Assembly: GCF_029688925.1 (NCBI RefSeq)
Contig: NZ_JARUKY010000001.1
Location: 404,292 to 468,291 of the forward strand
Reading direction: 5' to 3'
Length of the DNA stretch: 64,000 nucleotides
Origin: Evansella sp. AB-P1
GTDB taxonomy: Bacteria; Bacillota; Bacilli; Bacillales; Salisediminibacteriaceae
In this document: one piece after another, positions 36,427-45,600 of the stretch
Position numbering within the stretch: position 1 is the first letter of the stretch
Layout of the letters: each line of letters starts with the position of its first letter
Notes under the pieces: generated by a model
The model's database searches: none
Told to the model about the DNA's origin: nothing
The model's input: the letters and a program-made list of their open reading frames with translations, nothing else
Position numbers and translations under genes: made by a program

Positions 36427-37014
36427 ATGATGAATGACTTTTATTCTAACAACATAATATTAGAAAATCATATTGTTAAGTTAGTTCCGTTTGAAGAAAA
36501 GTACAAAGAGCAGCTTAAGAAAATTATCTATGATAAGGAAGTATATTACACAATTGAATGTAAAAGTGACGGCGAGTTGGAAAAGTATGTTACTCAAACT
36601 GCAAACCAAAGAAATGAAGGAAATTCATATCCTTTTATAATAATTGACAAAAGAACTAACGAAGTAGCGGGTTCAACACGGTACGGCAATATTCAATTTA
36701 ATAACAAACGGTTAGAAATTGGTTGGACTTGGTACGGTAAACCTTTTAGAGGGACAGGACTAAATAAAGCTTGTAAATTTGAGCTATTAAAATTCGCCTT
36801 TGAAGAATTGGAAATTAGAAGAGTTCAATTTAGTGCTGATGTAAGAAATACTCGTTCTCAAAAAGCAATTAAAAAGTTAGGAGCAACAAAAGAAGGAGTT
36901 TTTAGAGCAAATTATATAGATACATCTGGAGTAAGTAGAGATGACGTATACTTTAGTATTCTCCATTCTGAATGGGACGAAATTAAGAAATATATGTTTA
37001 ATGAATTTGTTTGA
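36427..37014 (+). CDS. GNAT-family N-acetyltransferase (RimJ/RimL-like)
   Basis: 195 residues, ATG after AAGGAG. VKLVPFEEKYKEQLKKI start, then AGSTRYGNIQFNNKRLEIGW, WYGKPFRGTGLNKACKFELL (acetyl-CoA loop of RimJ/L type, Q/RxxGxG-like RGTGLN), VQFSADVRNTRSQKAIKKLG and FRANYID. Acetylates an unknown amine, possibly an antibiotic or protein N-terminus. First of the short gene units in this mosaic region. Confidence 0.88.
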   Translation: MMNDFYSNNIILENHIVKLVPFEEKYKEQLKKIIYDKEVYYTIECKSDGELEKYVTQTANQRNEGNSYPFIIIDKRTNEVAGSTRYGNIQFNNKRLEIGWTWYGKPFRGTGLNKACKFELLKFAFEELEIRRVQFSADVRNTRSQKAIKKLGATKEGVFRANYIDTSGVSRDDVYFSILHSEWDEIKKYMFNEFV

Positions 37015-37196
37015 TTATTAGAGTCACGGGAAAGAGTTAAAATTCGGGCTGTAATAAATGCAGCTCGTTTTTATACACTACTAATTGGAAAATAATGTTA
37101 AAAACAGTGGGGTGTGGAAGAAGGAATTAATATTTCTTATGTGGAAATCATTTTCAAACGAGTAACTTAAATATTATGGGAAAGGAGTAGTTTCGA

Positions 37197-37694
37197 TTGA
37201 AAAAATATATAGTGTATATACTTATTGGTTTATTAATCATAACTTCACTACTTTTCTATAATCAATTTAAAAATCAAAAAGAACTTGAAAATAGGGTTGT
37301 AGGTACATTTGCATCAGGAATTAAAGATGATGTATGCCTATTAGAGGAATTAAAAAATAATCCAGATATAGAAACATTAACGGAACTAAGAGAAAATATC
37401 ATCGCACATAATACTTTGTTAGCATTAAGAATTCATCCTCATAATAAACCTATTGATTATTTTTGGGGAATATCTGAGTTTTACCAAAGAATCATTGATA
37501 ACGGGATTATTGAAGATGAAGATTATGAAAAAATGAAAAATGTTTATGTAAGGTTTAATAATTTTTACGAAGACTTATTCGAAATGGAACATGAAACAGA
37601 TGTTAACATTAAAACTTTTAAAGAGTTAGATAAATTAGTGTTATATCATTTCGATAAAGGGCTTATTGAGGACGGTTTAATGGAAGAGTATTAA
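37197..37694 (+). CDS. Uncharacterised membrane-anchored protein
   Basis: 165 residues from TTG 37197, AAGGAG nine bases upstream. One N-terminal membrane helix (YIVYILIGLLIITSLLFY), then a charged helical domain outside the cell. No recognised motif. Eight bases of separation do not apply: the next gene, a broken DUF1579 gene, begins 14 bases later. Confidence 0.72.
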   Translation: MKKYIVYILIGLLIITSLLFYNQFKNQKELENRVVGTFASGIKDDVCLLEELKNNPDIETLTELRENIIAHNTLLALRIHPHNKPIDYFWGISEFYQRIIDNGIIEDEDYEKMKNVYVRFNNFYEDLFEMEHETDVNIKTFKELDKLVLYHFDKGLIEDGLMEEY

Positions 37695-37708
37695 ACAAGC
37701 GGAGATTA

Positions 37709-38167
37709 TTGTTGAAAAAATCAGTTCGTGAAGAAGCGTTAATACGATTGGGATTTTTAATTGGTAAATGGGAAGTAGAAGTAATTCCCCCACATTTTCA
37801 AACAAAATCAATTTGTGGAGAAACAATTTTTGATTGGATGGAAAAAGAAAAGTTTATCGTTCAGCGAACCCTTATGAATCAACCTGAATTCCCAAGTAGT
37901 ACGATTGTTTATGACTATGATTCTAATACGTGTAAATATTTACAACACTAATTTGATTCCAGAAGTGTAACTCGTATATATAACATGAGTTTTGAAGATG
38001 ATGTTTGGAAGTTGTGGAGGGATACATCAGATTTTTCACCATTAGAATTTAGTCAGCGGTTTATCGGGAAAATTAATGAGTCAAGAGACACCATACATAG
38101 TTCTTGGCAAAAATCATTTGACGGCTTAAACTGGGAGCACGATTTAAACTCATCTATAAAAAGATGA
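37709..38167 (+). pseudogene. DUF1579-like protein interrupted by one nonsense codon
   Basis: One frame runs from TTG 37709 to 38167 with a single TAA at 37949-37951. Both sides fit the family: LGFLIGKWEVEVIPPHF, YDYDSNTCKYLQH before, then FDSRSVTRIYNMSFEDDVW, KLWRDTSDFSPLEFSQRF and WEHDL after. TAA sits where Tyr is normal (QHYFDSRG-type), a one-base change. So this looks recently inactivated. Confidence 0.8.
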
Positions 38168-38403
38168 TTTAGATAATAGATTAAATATATGAATTAGTAA
38201 TACAGTTTTAATGGAAGTTCATTTTCTTCTTCAACTATATGGTGTAATTGTTCACTATGAGTAATCCCTTCTTGTGCTAAAGACGCAGTTAAGTGGCACA
38301 AGCTGATGCAACTGTTATGGAACGGGGAGAATACTTCTATAAGTAAATGTAATTTTTATTGTACTAACGAACAGTAATCTTTAATAATAAAGGAGGGAAG
38401 TTT

Positions 38404-38784
38404 TTGGGTTCGAATACCAAACTGCCACTAACACATGAGGAAAAATCAAAACTTAGAAAAGCTAATGTTTTAAAGGGACTGGCTGAATTTCAAACTGTTC
38501 CCTCCGTTGGTTATAAATTAGCTGAAAAGTTGGTTTTTAAGTTGTACCTTTTTTCATTATCGCAAATTAAGGATAAGAATGCAGCTCAACTTTTTGACCA
38601 ATTAGAAAAAGAATTGGGTGTATGGACTGATAGTTGTGTTGAAGACCAAATTCGTTGTGTGGTTAACTATGCAAACGACCCCAAGAGCAATAAACAATGG
38701 TTTGATTTTACAGAAGAAAGAAAGGCGTACAGAGGAATGAATGGTTTTCCTCAAAATAGACCCATTAATGCTTGGTATGAGTGA
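38404..38784 (+). CDS. Cdd1-like helix-hairpin-helix protein
   Basis: 126 residues, TTG 38404 after AAAGGAGGG. LAEFQTVPSVGYKLAEKLV is a helix-hairpin-helix-like segment; ELGVWTDSCVEDQIRCVVNYA matches the Cys-containing second half of the Pathogenicity locus Cdd1 family. May bind DNA; role unknown. Confidence 0.72.
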   Translation: MGSNTKLPLTHEEKSKLRKANVLKGLAEFQTVPSVGYKLAEKLVFKLYLFSLSQIKDKNAAQLFDQLEKELGVWTDSCVEDQIRCVVNYANDPKSNKQWFDFTEERKAYRGMNGFPQNRPINAWYE

Positions 38785-38829
38785 ATTGTGATTAAAAATT
38801 ATTAATGGAAATCAATGGGAGGTTTTTGA

Positions 38830-39210
38830 ATGGAACTTACACACACTCGTTTACTTGTTGATAACTATAAAGAATGTTTTCTTTTTTATAGAGATGTATT
38901 GGGATTTGAATTATCTTGGGGAAATGAAAATTCCAATTATGCTGACTTTAAATTCAACGGTTGTACTTTAGGGATATTTGAACGCAAACAAATGGTTGAA
39001 GCAATAGGTACTGAATACTCAACTAAGACTGATAAAAGAGATAAGACAGCCTTGATTTTTAAAGTAAATAGTGTCGAAGAAAAATATCAAGAATTAAAAG
39101 GTAAAGTAAATTTTATAACTGAGCCTACCGAGCAAAAGGATTGGGGTATTAAAGTGGCTCATTTTAGAGACCCTGCGGATTCACTAATAGAAATTTATGA
39201 AAATATCTAA
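38830..39210 (+). CDS. VOC (glyoxalase/bleomycin resistance) family protein
   Basis: 126 residues, ATG after GGGAGG. Two beta-alpha-beta modules: LTHTRLLVDNYKECFLFY, RDVLGFELSW, TLGIFERKQM, then ALIFKVNSVEEKYQELK, and WGIKVAHFRDPADSLIEIYE. His5 and Glu near the C-terminus could ligate metal. Substrate unknown. Confidence 0.85.
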   Translation: MELTHTRLLVDNYKECFLFYRDVLGFELSWGNENSNYADFKFNGCTLGIFERKQMVEAIGTEYSTKTDKRDKTALIFKVNSVEEKYQELKGKVNFITEPTEQKDWGIKVAHFRDPADSLIEIYENI

Positions 39211-39353
39211 TCTAAATAAGCTAAGCGAAATACGTTTCTTATTGCATTAACGGGGTTGCGTTTCTTGAAGAATATTTTAATCTTGGACTATCGAGGAAGG
39301 TAACGTTTCATGATATAATATAATAAACTACTCATGGAAGAGGTGAACGCAAT

Positions 39354-39551
39354 ATGAATACAGCCAAAGAGCGTTTACTTAAGATTATTGATGAAATATC
39401 TGAACAAGAAGTGGATAAAATCCTGGATTTTGCAGAGTATCTAAGAATAAAAAGGGAAAAAAGCTTATCTGAGGATTTAACAAAGGCTAGTGAAAGTAGC
39501 TTAGATTTTTGGGATAATGACATTGATGATGAGGTTTGGAATGATGCATAA
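39354..39551 (+). CDS. Antitoxin of a type II toxin-antitoxin pair (DUF2281-like)
   Basis: 65 residues. KERLLKIIDEISEQEVDKIL, DFAEYLRIKREK is the helix-rich start typical of small antitoxins paired with MazF-like toxins; the C-terminal tail ESSLDFWDNDIDDEVWNDA is acidic and likely wraps the toxin. GAGGTGAA precedes ATG. Overlaps the toxin gene by 11 bases. Confidence 0.8.
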   Translation: MNTAKERLLKIIDEISEQEVDKILDFAEYLRIKREKSLSEDLTKASESSLDFWDNDIDDEVWNDA

Positions 39552-39879
39552 ACAGGGTGATATCGTTTTGTTACCTGTTCCATTCAGTGATTTAACAAAT
39601 AGAAAGCAACGCCCTGTGCTTGTGATTTCAGGTGATAGTTATAATAAAATGACTGACGACATCATTGTTGTAGCTGTTACTTCACAATTAAGGAATCTTG
39701 ATTATTCAGTAGTAATTGAGTCAAAAGATTTAAAAGAAGGCGAACTTAAAGTTACATCAGCAATTAGAGCTGACAAAGTTTATACATTATCTAAACATAT
39801 TGTCAGAAAGAAATTTGGACAAGTTAAAACTGAAGTTTTGGAAGATGTTCGAACAAAACTTAATGAGCTAATTAAATAA
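39541..39879 (+). CDS. MazF/PemK-family toxin (endoribonuclease)
   Basis: 112 residues from ATG 39541 (second ATG at 39544), GAGG upstream. QGDIVLLPVPFSDLTNRKQRPVLVIS is the CcdB/MazF barrel start; VVAVTSQLRNLDYSVVIES, LKVTSAIRADKVYTLSK complete it. The Arg and Thr/Ser positions for RNA cleavage look present (RPVLVIS, VTSAIRADK). Coupled to the antitoxin gene by overlap. Confidence 0.9.
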   Translation: MMHKQGDIVLLPVPFSDLTNRKQRPVLVISGDSYNKMTDDIIVVAVTSQLRNLDYSVVIESKDLKEGELKVTSAIRADKVYTLSKHIVRKKFGQVKTEVLEDVRTKLNELIK

Positions 39880-39887
39880 AGAATCAG

Positions 39888-39916
39888 AAAGGACTGTATT
39901 GCAGTCCTCTTTTTAT
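39888..39916 (+). terminator. Terminator of the toxin-antitoxin operon
   Basis: AGGACTG and CAGTCCT pair around TATTG, followed by CTTTTTAT. Confidence 0.85.
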
Positions 39917-39998
39917 ATTGGGGATGTTTGTGAAAGGGTACACTTAAACAAACGGGTTGCGATAGTAAAGGAGCAGGAACTATATAGGTGGTGTTATT

Positions 39999-40316
39999 TT
40001 GCAAGTATTTATAAAAGATGTTGGTAGGTCAATTGAATTATTTTTCTTTTTGGCATTAGGATTCTATTTAACTGTAAATATGGCAGGTAATTTCTACGGA
40101 AGATACGGAATTGAATATATGGGGAATATTTGGGTTAATTGGTTTGGTATTTCATATTTTCTCTTTGTAGTTTATATAGCAATTATGGGATTTTTTATAT
40201 TTAAGGAAGTTAAATTTTATAATCGATTTCTTACATCAAAGATTTTTTGGCTCTTTTTTATCGGTTCTATTTATATAATCGCAGTTCCCTTTTTAAAAGG
40301 GGAGAATCCATTCTAA
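39999..40316 (+). CDS. Uncharacterised three-helix membrane protein
   Basis: 105 residues from TTG 39999, AGGTGG upstream. Three hydrophobic segments (ELFFFLALGFYLTVNMAG, WFGISYFLFVVYIAIMGFFI, IFWLFFIGSIYIIAVPFL). No family recognised. Isolated unit between two AACGGGTTGCG motifs. Confidence 0.68.
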   Translation: MQVFIKDVGRSIELFFFLALGFYLTVNMAGNFYGRYGIEYMGNIWVNWFGISYFLFVVYIAIMGFFIFKEVKFYNRFLTSKIFWLFFIGSIYIIAVPFLKGENPF

Positions 40317-40449
40317 ATAAAATTTGCATGTGGTTTCCTGTTCAACAAACGGGTTGCGTTAGCACAAAAAGCTGTCATCGATCTTGTTCAACATAGCGGG
40401 AGGATGCTTTTATAAAGAGTTGTAAGAAATAAAGCGAAGGGGCATGGAA

Positions 40450-40545
40450 ATGATATTGAATATTTTAGTACCAGTGGCGATTATAGTTGTACTTATTGGA
40501 ATAGGAATGCTTTTATTTAAATTTTTCAAACCTAAAGGTAATTAA
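40450..40545 (+). CDS. 31-residue membrane peptide
   Basis: MILNILVPVAIIVVLIGIGM then LLFKFFKPKGN: one membrane helix with a basic end. GAAGGGG lies about nine bases before ATG 40450. Small size makes this less certain, but ribosome site, helix and position in a region of single-gene units support a real gene. Confidence 0.5.
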   Translation: MILNILVPVAIIVVLIGIGMLLFKFFKPKGN

Positions 40546-40592
40546 ATACTTCTTGTGCTAACGTGTGCTTAGTTCAATAAGCAAATATAAAA

Positions 40593-40630
40593 ACAACGGC
40601 ATGAAGAATCAGTTCTTCATGCCGTTTTAA
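40593..40630. terminator. Bidirectional terminator
   Basis: AACGGCATGAAGAA and TTCTTCATGCCGTT form a perfect 14-bp stem around TCAG, with TTTAAT on one side and TTTTTATATT on the other. Confidence 0.9.
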
Positions 40631-40788
40631 TATGCGAATTTACTGTGATTTTATTTGAGATAGATGTGTGATTAAGCAAGTGAATTTGTCTATGTTTTAC
40701 CGTTTGGCACCTCACAAGTAAACCCGTTACGATTTAATTCTGCCCGGTCTTCCTTAATGTCTAAGTTTTGTCGTTGATACAGATTAAA

Positions 40789-41880
40789 TCAAAGCTCTTT
40801 TTCTCGAATTTTCACTTCATTTTCTGATGTGTGGTACTTAAAGAATCCATCGACTAATTGGTCAAGATGCTCTAGCTCTTCACTATATTCGATAATTAAG
40901 GCAACCACTGGGAATAAATGAATCCATTCACTTTGATCGATTTCTGGATCGTTATGAAGGGTCAAAAATAAATCTGTTAAATGCTGCTTTCTAGTTTCAA
41001 TGTCATCAAAAAGATCAGTCGTGCTGTGAGAGGCCCTGACCTTCCCCATATATTTTAGAAGAATTCTTTCATGATAATTCGTTAAATATTCCAGCTGCGT
41101 TTGAATGACATCCTGCATCTCCTCTGGAAAATGATGAATAACATTTTCATATTTACTTAAGCTTTTCAGGATTGAGATGGCTTTTTTAGAACCTTGAACC
41201 ATCTGACGAAATAATACAACTTTTCGTAAACGTGAATATTCATTTTTTCTTAAATAATTTCGTTCCTCTTTATAAAGTAAAAATAAATTTTCAATTTTTA
41301 CGAGAGACTCCTTTAGTTTTTCCAAATCCTTTTTTAAGGTCCGATACTCAGCCTCGTGACGGGCAATCAATCGGATCCATTGAATGATCTGCTCGTTCGT
41401 ATCAGCAATTTTATGGTAAAGCAAGTTCTCATGTTTTGGTGGTAAAAAAATTAAGTTAATAATAAAAGCAGAAAGTACCCCAATCATAATTAAGAAAAAT
41501 CGATTTGTAGCAAAATGAATAAATTCATCCGTAGGGCTTCCCATAATAATAATGGATGTAACAACAGCTAAAGGAATAATAGCTTCCTTCTTTAGCTTAA
41601 TATGGATGGCGATAACGAGCATAACAACTACTGCTATGACAAAGGGTTCATGTCCAAAGGCTAAAACAAAAATAATTGCTAAAATTGCACTTAAAACGTT
41701 CCCTTGAATTTGATCTTTAATTGTCATAAAGCTCTTATGCACAGAGGGTTGTACGGCAAAAAATGCTGCTAAACCTGAAAAAGCGGGTGTCGCAAAGCCT
41801 AACCACATGGATGAATACAGTGCTAACATAACGGCTAAACCAGTTTTAAAAATTCGGGCTCCGAGCCTCATAGTGTCCAA
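40789..41880 (-). CDS. ygaE: YgaE, FUSC/aromatic acid exporter family membrane protein
   Basis: 363 residues: six membrane segments in the first ~150 residues (FATPAFSGLAAFFAVQPS; VLSAILAIIFVLAFGHEPF; IIPLAVVTSIIIMGSP), then a helical cytoplasmic domain (~160-363). Matches the N-terminal half of FUSC/ArAE transporters; location beside ygaD and gsaB as in B. subtilis. Start is ambiguous: TTG 41880 sits close to AAAGGG, ATG 41871 lies three codons later. Confidence 0.88.
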   Translation of the reverse strand: MDTMRLGARIFKTGLAVMLALYSSMWLGFATPAFSGLAAFFAVQPSVHKSFMTIKDQIQGNVLSAILAIIFVLAFGHEPFVIAVVVMLVIAIHIKLKKEAIIPLAVVTSIIIMGSPTDEFIHFATNRFFLIMIGVLSAFIINLIFLPPKHENLLYHKIADTNEQIIQWIRLIARHEAEYRTLKKDLEKLKESLVKIENLFLLYKEERNYLRKNEYSRLRKVVLFRQMVQGSKKAISILKSLSKYENVIHHFPEEMQDVIQTQLEYLTNYHERILLKYMGKVRASHSTTDLFDDIETRKQHLTDLFLTLHNDPEIDQSEWIHLFPVVALIIEYSEELEHLDQLVDGFFKYHTSENEVKIREKEL

Positions 41881-42552
41881 AATCCCTTTCTTTCTATATC
41901 TTTCTTATTAAACAAGCTATCTATATATAATAGGTATAATTTATTCTTTCCTAATATGTTAAGAATTTATTATACCGAAACGACTATACACCCCTTTTGT
42001 AAAACAATCAAGGGTAGATTTTATTACATTGGAAAAAATTAAATGTGTTATCCTATTACCTTCAAAAAACAACGGCTAAACCTTTATCTCCCTCCTAAAA
42101 ACTATTGTTATAAAACGATTTTTGTAAAACAAGTTTGTAATCATTTTGGATTTAGCGTAGCTTAATTATCTGGAAATAGTAGCAGCGTTGGTGCTGGATA
42201 TTAATATACTGGGTTCAACAGTAATTTGGAGGTTGAGAAGAGGATCTATACTATATGCGGGATCAATAATAGGGTTCTATCTTCCCGGAAAGTGAAAATA
42301 AAAGAGTTCTATCTTCCCGGAAAGTGACATTAATAGTATTTGCGGTAACATAGGAGGCCGCTATCCCCCCGGAAGGAAACATATCATAAGAGTGAAGGGA
42401 TCAAGCAGCAGCTCGATCCTTTAAGCAAGTTCCTGAAGCCCTGAGAATGATCTCCCCTCTACAAACATCAAGCAAATTCAAACTCCCTTCTAAACAACAA
42501 AATCCCCTTCATTCAGCTAAAATCCCAATCCTTCTACCCCCTCTCCATAAGA
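41881..42552. repeat. Gene-free interval with CCGGAAA-type direct repeats
   Basis: GTTCTATCTTCCCGGAAAGT recurs at 42274 and 42306 (32-bp period), with a degenerate third copy ending CCCCCCGGAAGG at 42380. The reverse complement of the same motif (TTTTCCGGGAAGATAGAAGC) is at 63101. The rest of the interval shows no gene. Confidence 0.75.
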
Positions 42553-42586
42553 AAAAGTGCCCCAAAACGAATGAACGTCTGGGGCA
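42550..42586 (-). terminator. Terminator of the glutamate synthase gene
   Basis: GTGCCCCA and TGGGGCAC pair across a 15-nt loop, followed in the minus direction by TTTTTCTTATG. Confidence 0.85.
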
Positions 42587-42633
42587 CCACCGTATCTTAC
42601 TTTTTTACTTACTTTTATAATAGTTGAAAGAAA

Positions 42634-45600
42634 TTACTCAGTAGAAACAGCTGGGTCAGCTTGTTGTTTTACTGGTACAACTTGTTTGAAGTGACTTGCT
42701 GGATCTTTAAGCAAGTTTTCAATATAAGCAACTTCTTCGTCTTGACCTTGATTTTGTAACTCATCGTAATATAACGATAGTAATTCAGTAACATCAGCAA
42801 GACCATTTTCAGATAAAGGTTCGACACTTACTTTTGCACCTTTTGCAATACGAGAGTTTAATGCTGCATCATCTAAGCCCATTTCAGGGTCATGTCGCAA
42901 GTAAACAACTCCACCTGTCATACCTGCACAAATCCATGGACCAGGGTCACCTAGCACTAATCCTCGACCGTTTGTCATGTATTCAAAAGCAAAGCCTTTA
43001 AGGTTTGCATGAACACCAACGTTATAGGAACGATCTTTAGGTAGTGTCTCTTTCAAGCGGCCACCGAAGATCATATCTGCTCCAGATAGGCGAATACCTG
43101 CACGAGCATCAGCGTTACCTTGAATAATAAATAGTCCTTTTTGAGCACCATATCCAGCACCCTTACCAACGGAACCATTTACAAATTGTCCGAGACGACC
43201 TTTAGATTTAAGAATCTTGAAGCTTCCACCGAATGAGGTTTTACCAACACCATCTTGTGCTCCACCAGTAATGTGAATGTTTACACCATCACTGTTGTAA
43301 GCCCCAAGTCCATTACCAAGGATCGATCCTTTTGTGTAACGAAGGTCAATTTCAGGTAATTGTCGGTAGGAACCGTCGAGTTTACCACGAACTCGGTGAC
43401 AGGCAACACGACTTCCGATTACTCGTTGCTCTGCAGTAACTGATTCAAACTCACGAGAAGAAGTAAGTTCTTCTACGTTACCATCTAAATATTCTGCTCC
43501 AACTGCTAAAGCTAATTGTGCTGATTCTGTTTCTACAGCCGGAACTGGTTCGAATGGTGCAACATCTTGCTCCGGTAGTGTAGATAATAATTCGCTTAAG
43601 TTCATTTGATCTAAGCCTTGAACCTGCTCTAATAAATCAGCACGCCCAACGAGATCTTGCGTACGTTTGACACCGAGAGAAGCAGTTAATGCTTGAAGCT
43701 CTTTACCGAATGCACCAAACATATTCATAAGTCCTTGCACAGCTAAATCAAATTCACGAGGAACAAATCGACGAAGACCATGCTCTTTTGCTTGAGCCTC
43801 TGATTCAATTTGTGTAGCAATACCAACGTGACATGTATCTAAATGACAGCCACGACAAGCAGTACATCCTACTGCAATCATAGATAAAGTACCAAAACCA
43901 ACTCGGTTTGCACCTAGAAGCATGAGCTTAATAGTATCTAAGGCACTTTTCACTCCTCCGTCAGCCCAAATTTCTACTTTATGACGTAGGCCTGATTCAA
44001 GAAGGGCGAAGTGAGCTGCTTTAACACCGATTTCAGCTGGGAGACCAACGTGTTGAAGTGCATGGACACGAGCCGCACCTGTACCACCGTCAAATCCACT
44101 TAATGTAATGAAATCAGCACCCGCTTTTGCTACACCAACAGCAATTGTACCGATGTTTGGAACAATAGGTACTTTAACACAAACTTTTGCTTGGTCATTT
44201 GCAGTTTTAATCTCCGTAATGATTTGTGCTAAGTCCTCGATCGAGTATATATCATGGTTGTTCGATGGTGAAATTAAATCAGATCCTGTTGTTGCGTTAC
44301 GTGCAGCAGCAACCTTATCTGTTACCTTCGAACCTGGAAGATGTCCACCTTCACCTGGCTTCGCACCTTGACCAATTTTAATTTCTAATAAATTAGTAGA
44401 GTTCACTAGCTCCACATTTACACCGAAACGTCCAGATGCAATTTGCTGACCACGAGTATTAGGATATTTACCTAGCATATCCTTAATTTCTCCACCTTCA
44501 CCATTGAAGCTGATCATGTTCAGGCGATCTGCAGCTTCTGCATATGCACGGAATGCCGTTTCGTTTTGGGAACCGAAGGACATAGAGCTAATCAAGAATG
44601 GAAGGTCATGGTTTTTAACACTAACATCTACATCTTCAGGGTTCACGTTAGACTCTACATTCTTTAATTTCGTTAAGTGACGAATACTAATAGGATTCTT
44701 TTCTTCTTGCTCAGCAAGCTTTTCTCGGAATGCACTATAATCTGCTTTACCAGATGCTAAGTCTCCAAGAGCTTTCCATAAGCGAGGGAAGATATGGAAT
44801 GTTTTACCTGGGCGCGCTTTATCATTACCATATTCTTCTTTACGCTTAATGCTGTCTTCTTTCATGTTGTCAAAATTGTAGTTTAAATCTTTTCCGCCTA
44901 GGAAATTAACGATGTTTAATTTTTCTGCAATTTCTTCATTTAACCCCATAGAAGAGAAAAGTCGTCCATAACCACGTAACTCATGAATACCGATAGTGGA
45001 AATAACTTTTTCAAGACCTTTATTTAAAGCACTGTATAATTTTACAGCTGGCTCTCCATCTTCCTCCACAACTGTTGAGAACATGACATACGGGTGAATT
45101 AAATCTGCCCCAAGTCCAAATACTACAGCGATGTCGTGTAAGGTACGGATACTTCCAGAACGTAGAACGAAAGAACAGTCACGTCGTTTTTCTTCGTGTG
45201 TAAGTCCTTGGTCTACTGCTGAAATAGCCAAATGTGGGTCAATCCAATACTTGTCTCCAGAATGTGTACCGTGATCATCAAATACAATTAATGTTTTTCC
45301 ATCATCAATAGCTTTACTTGAATCACTGTTTAATCTGCTTAATGCTTCCTCAACCGATTCATTTTCAAAACGAACCATTGGTAGGATGTGTGCTTCATTT
45401 GCTTTCTTATACTTAGCAAGTAATGATTCATAAGTTGTCTGATTATAACTTTCTAATAAAGCTTTCCCTGCAATACCTTCTGCAATAAGTGGGGATTCAA
45501 GCTGTACAATTGTTTTTAGTTGCTCCTTATTAAATAAGGAAGGACGCTTACCAATTACGACACGTGTTGAGAAATGTTCCATTTCGCGATCTCGGTCAAT

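Noticed and set aside
36258..40570. True integron with attC sites
   Set aside because: The AACGGG motif is too short and has no visible attC folding, and no integron integrase is in the window; kept only as a cassette-like observation.
44108..44371. 87-residue antisense frame in gltB
   Set aside because: Complement of the conserved FMN region of glutamate synthase.
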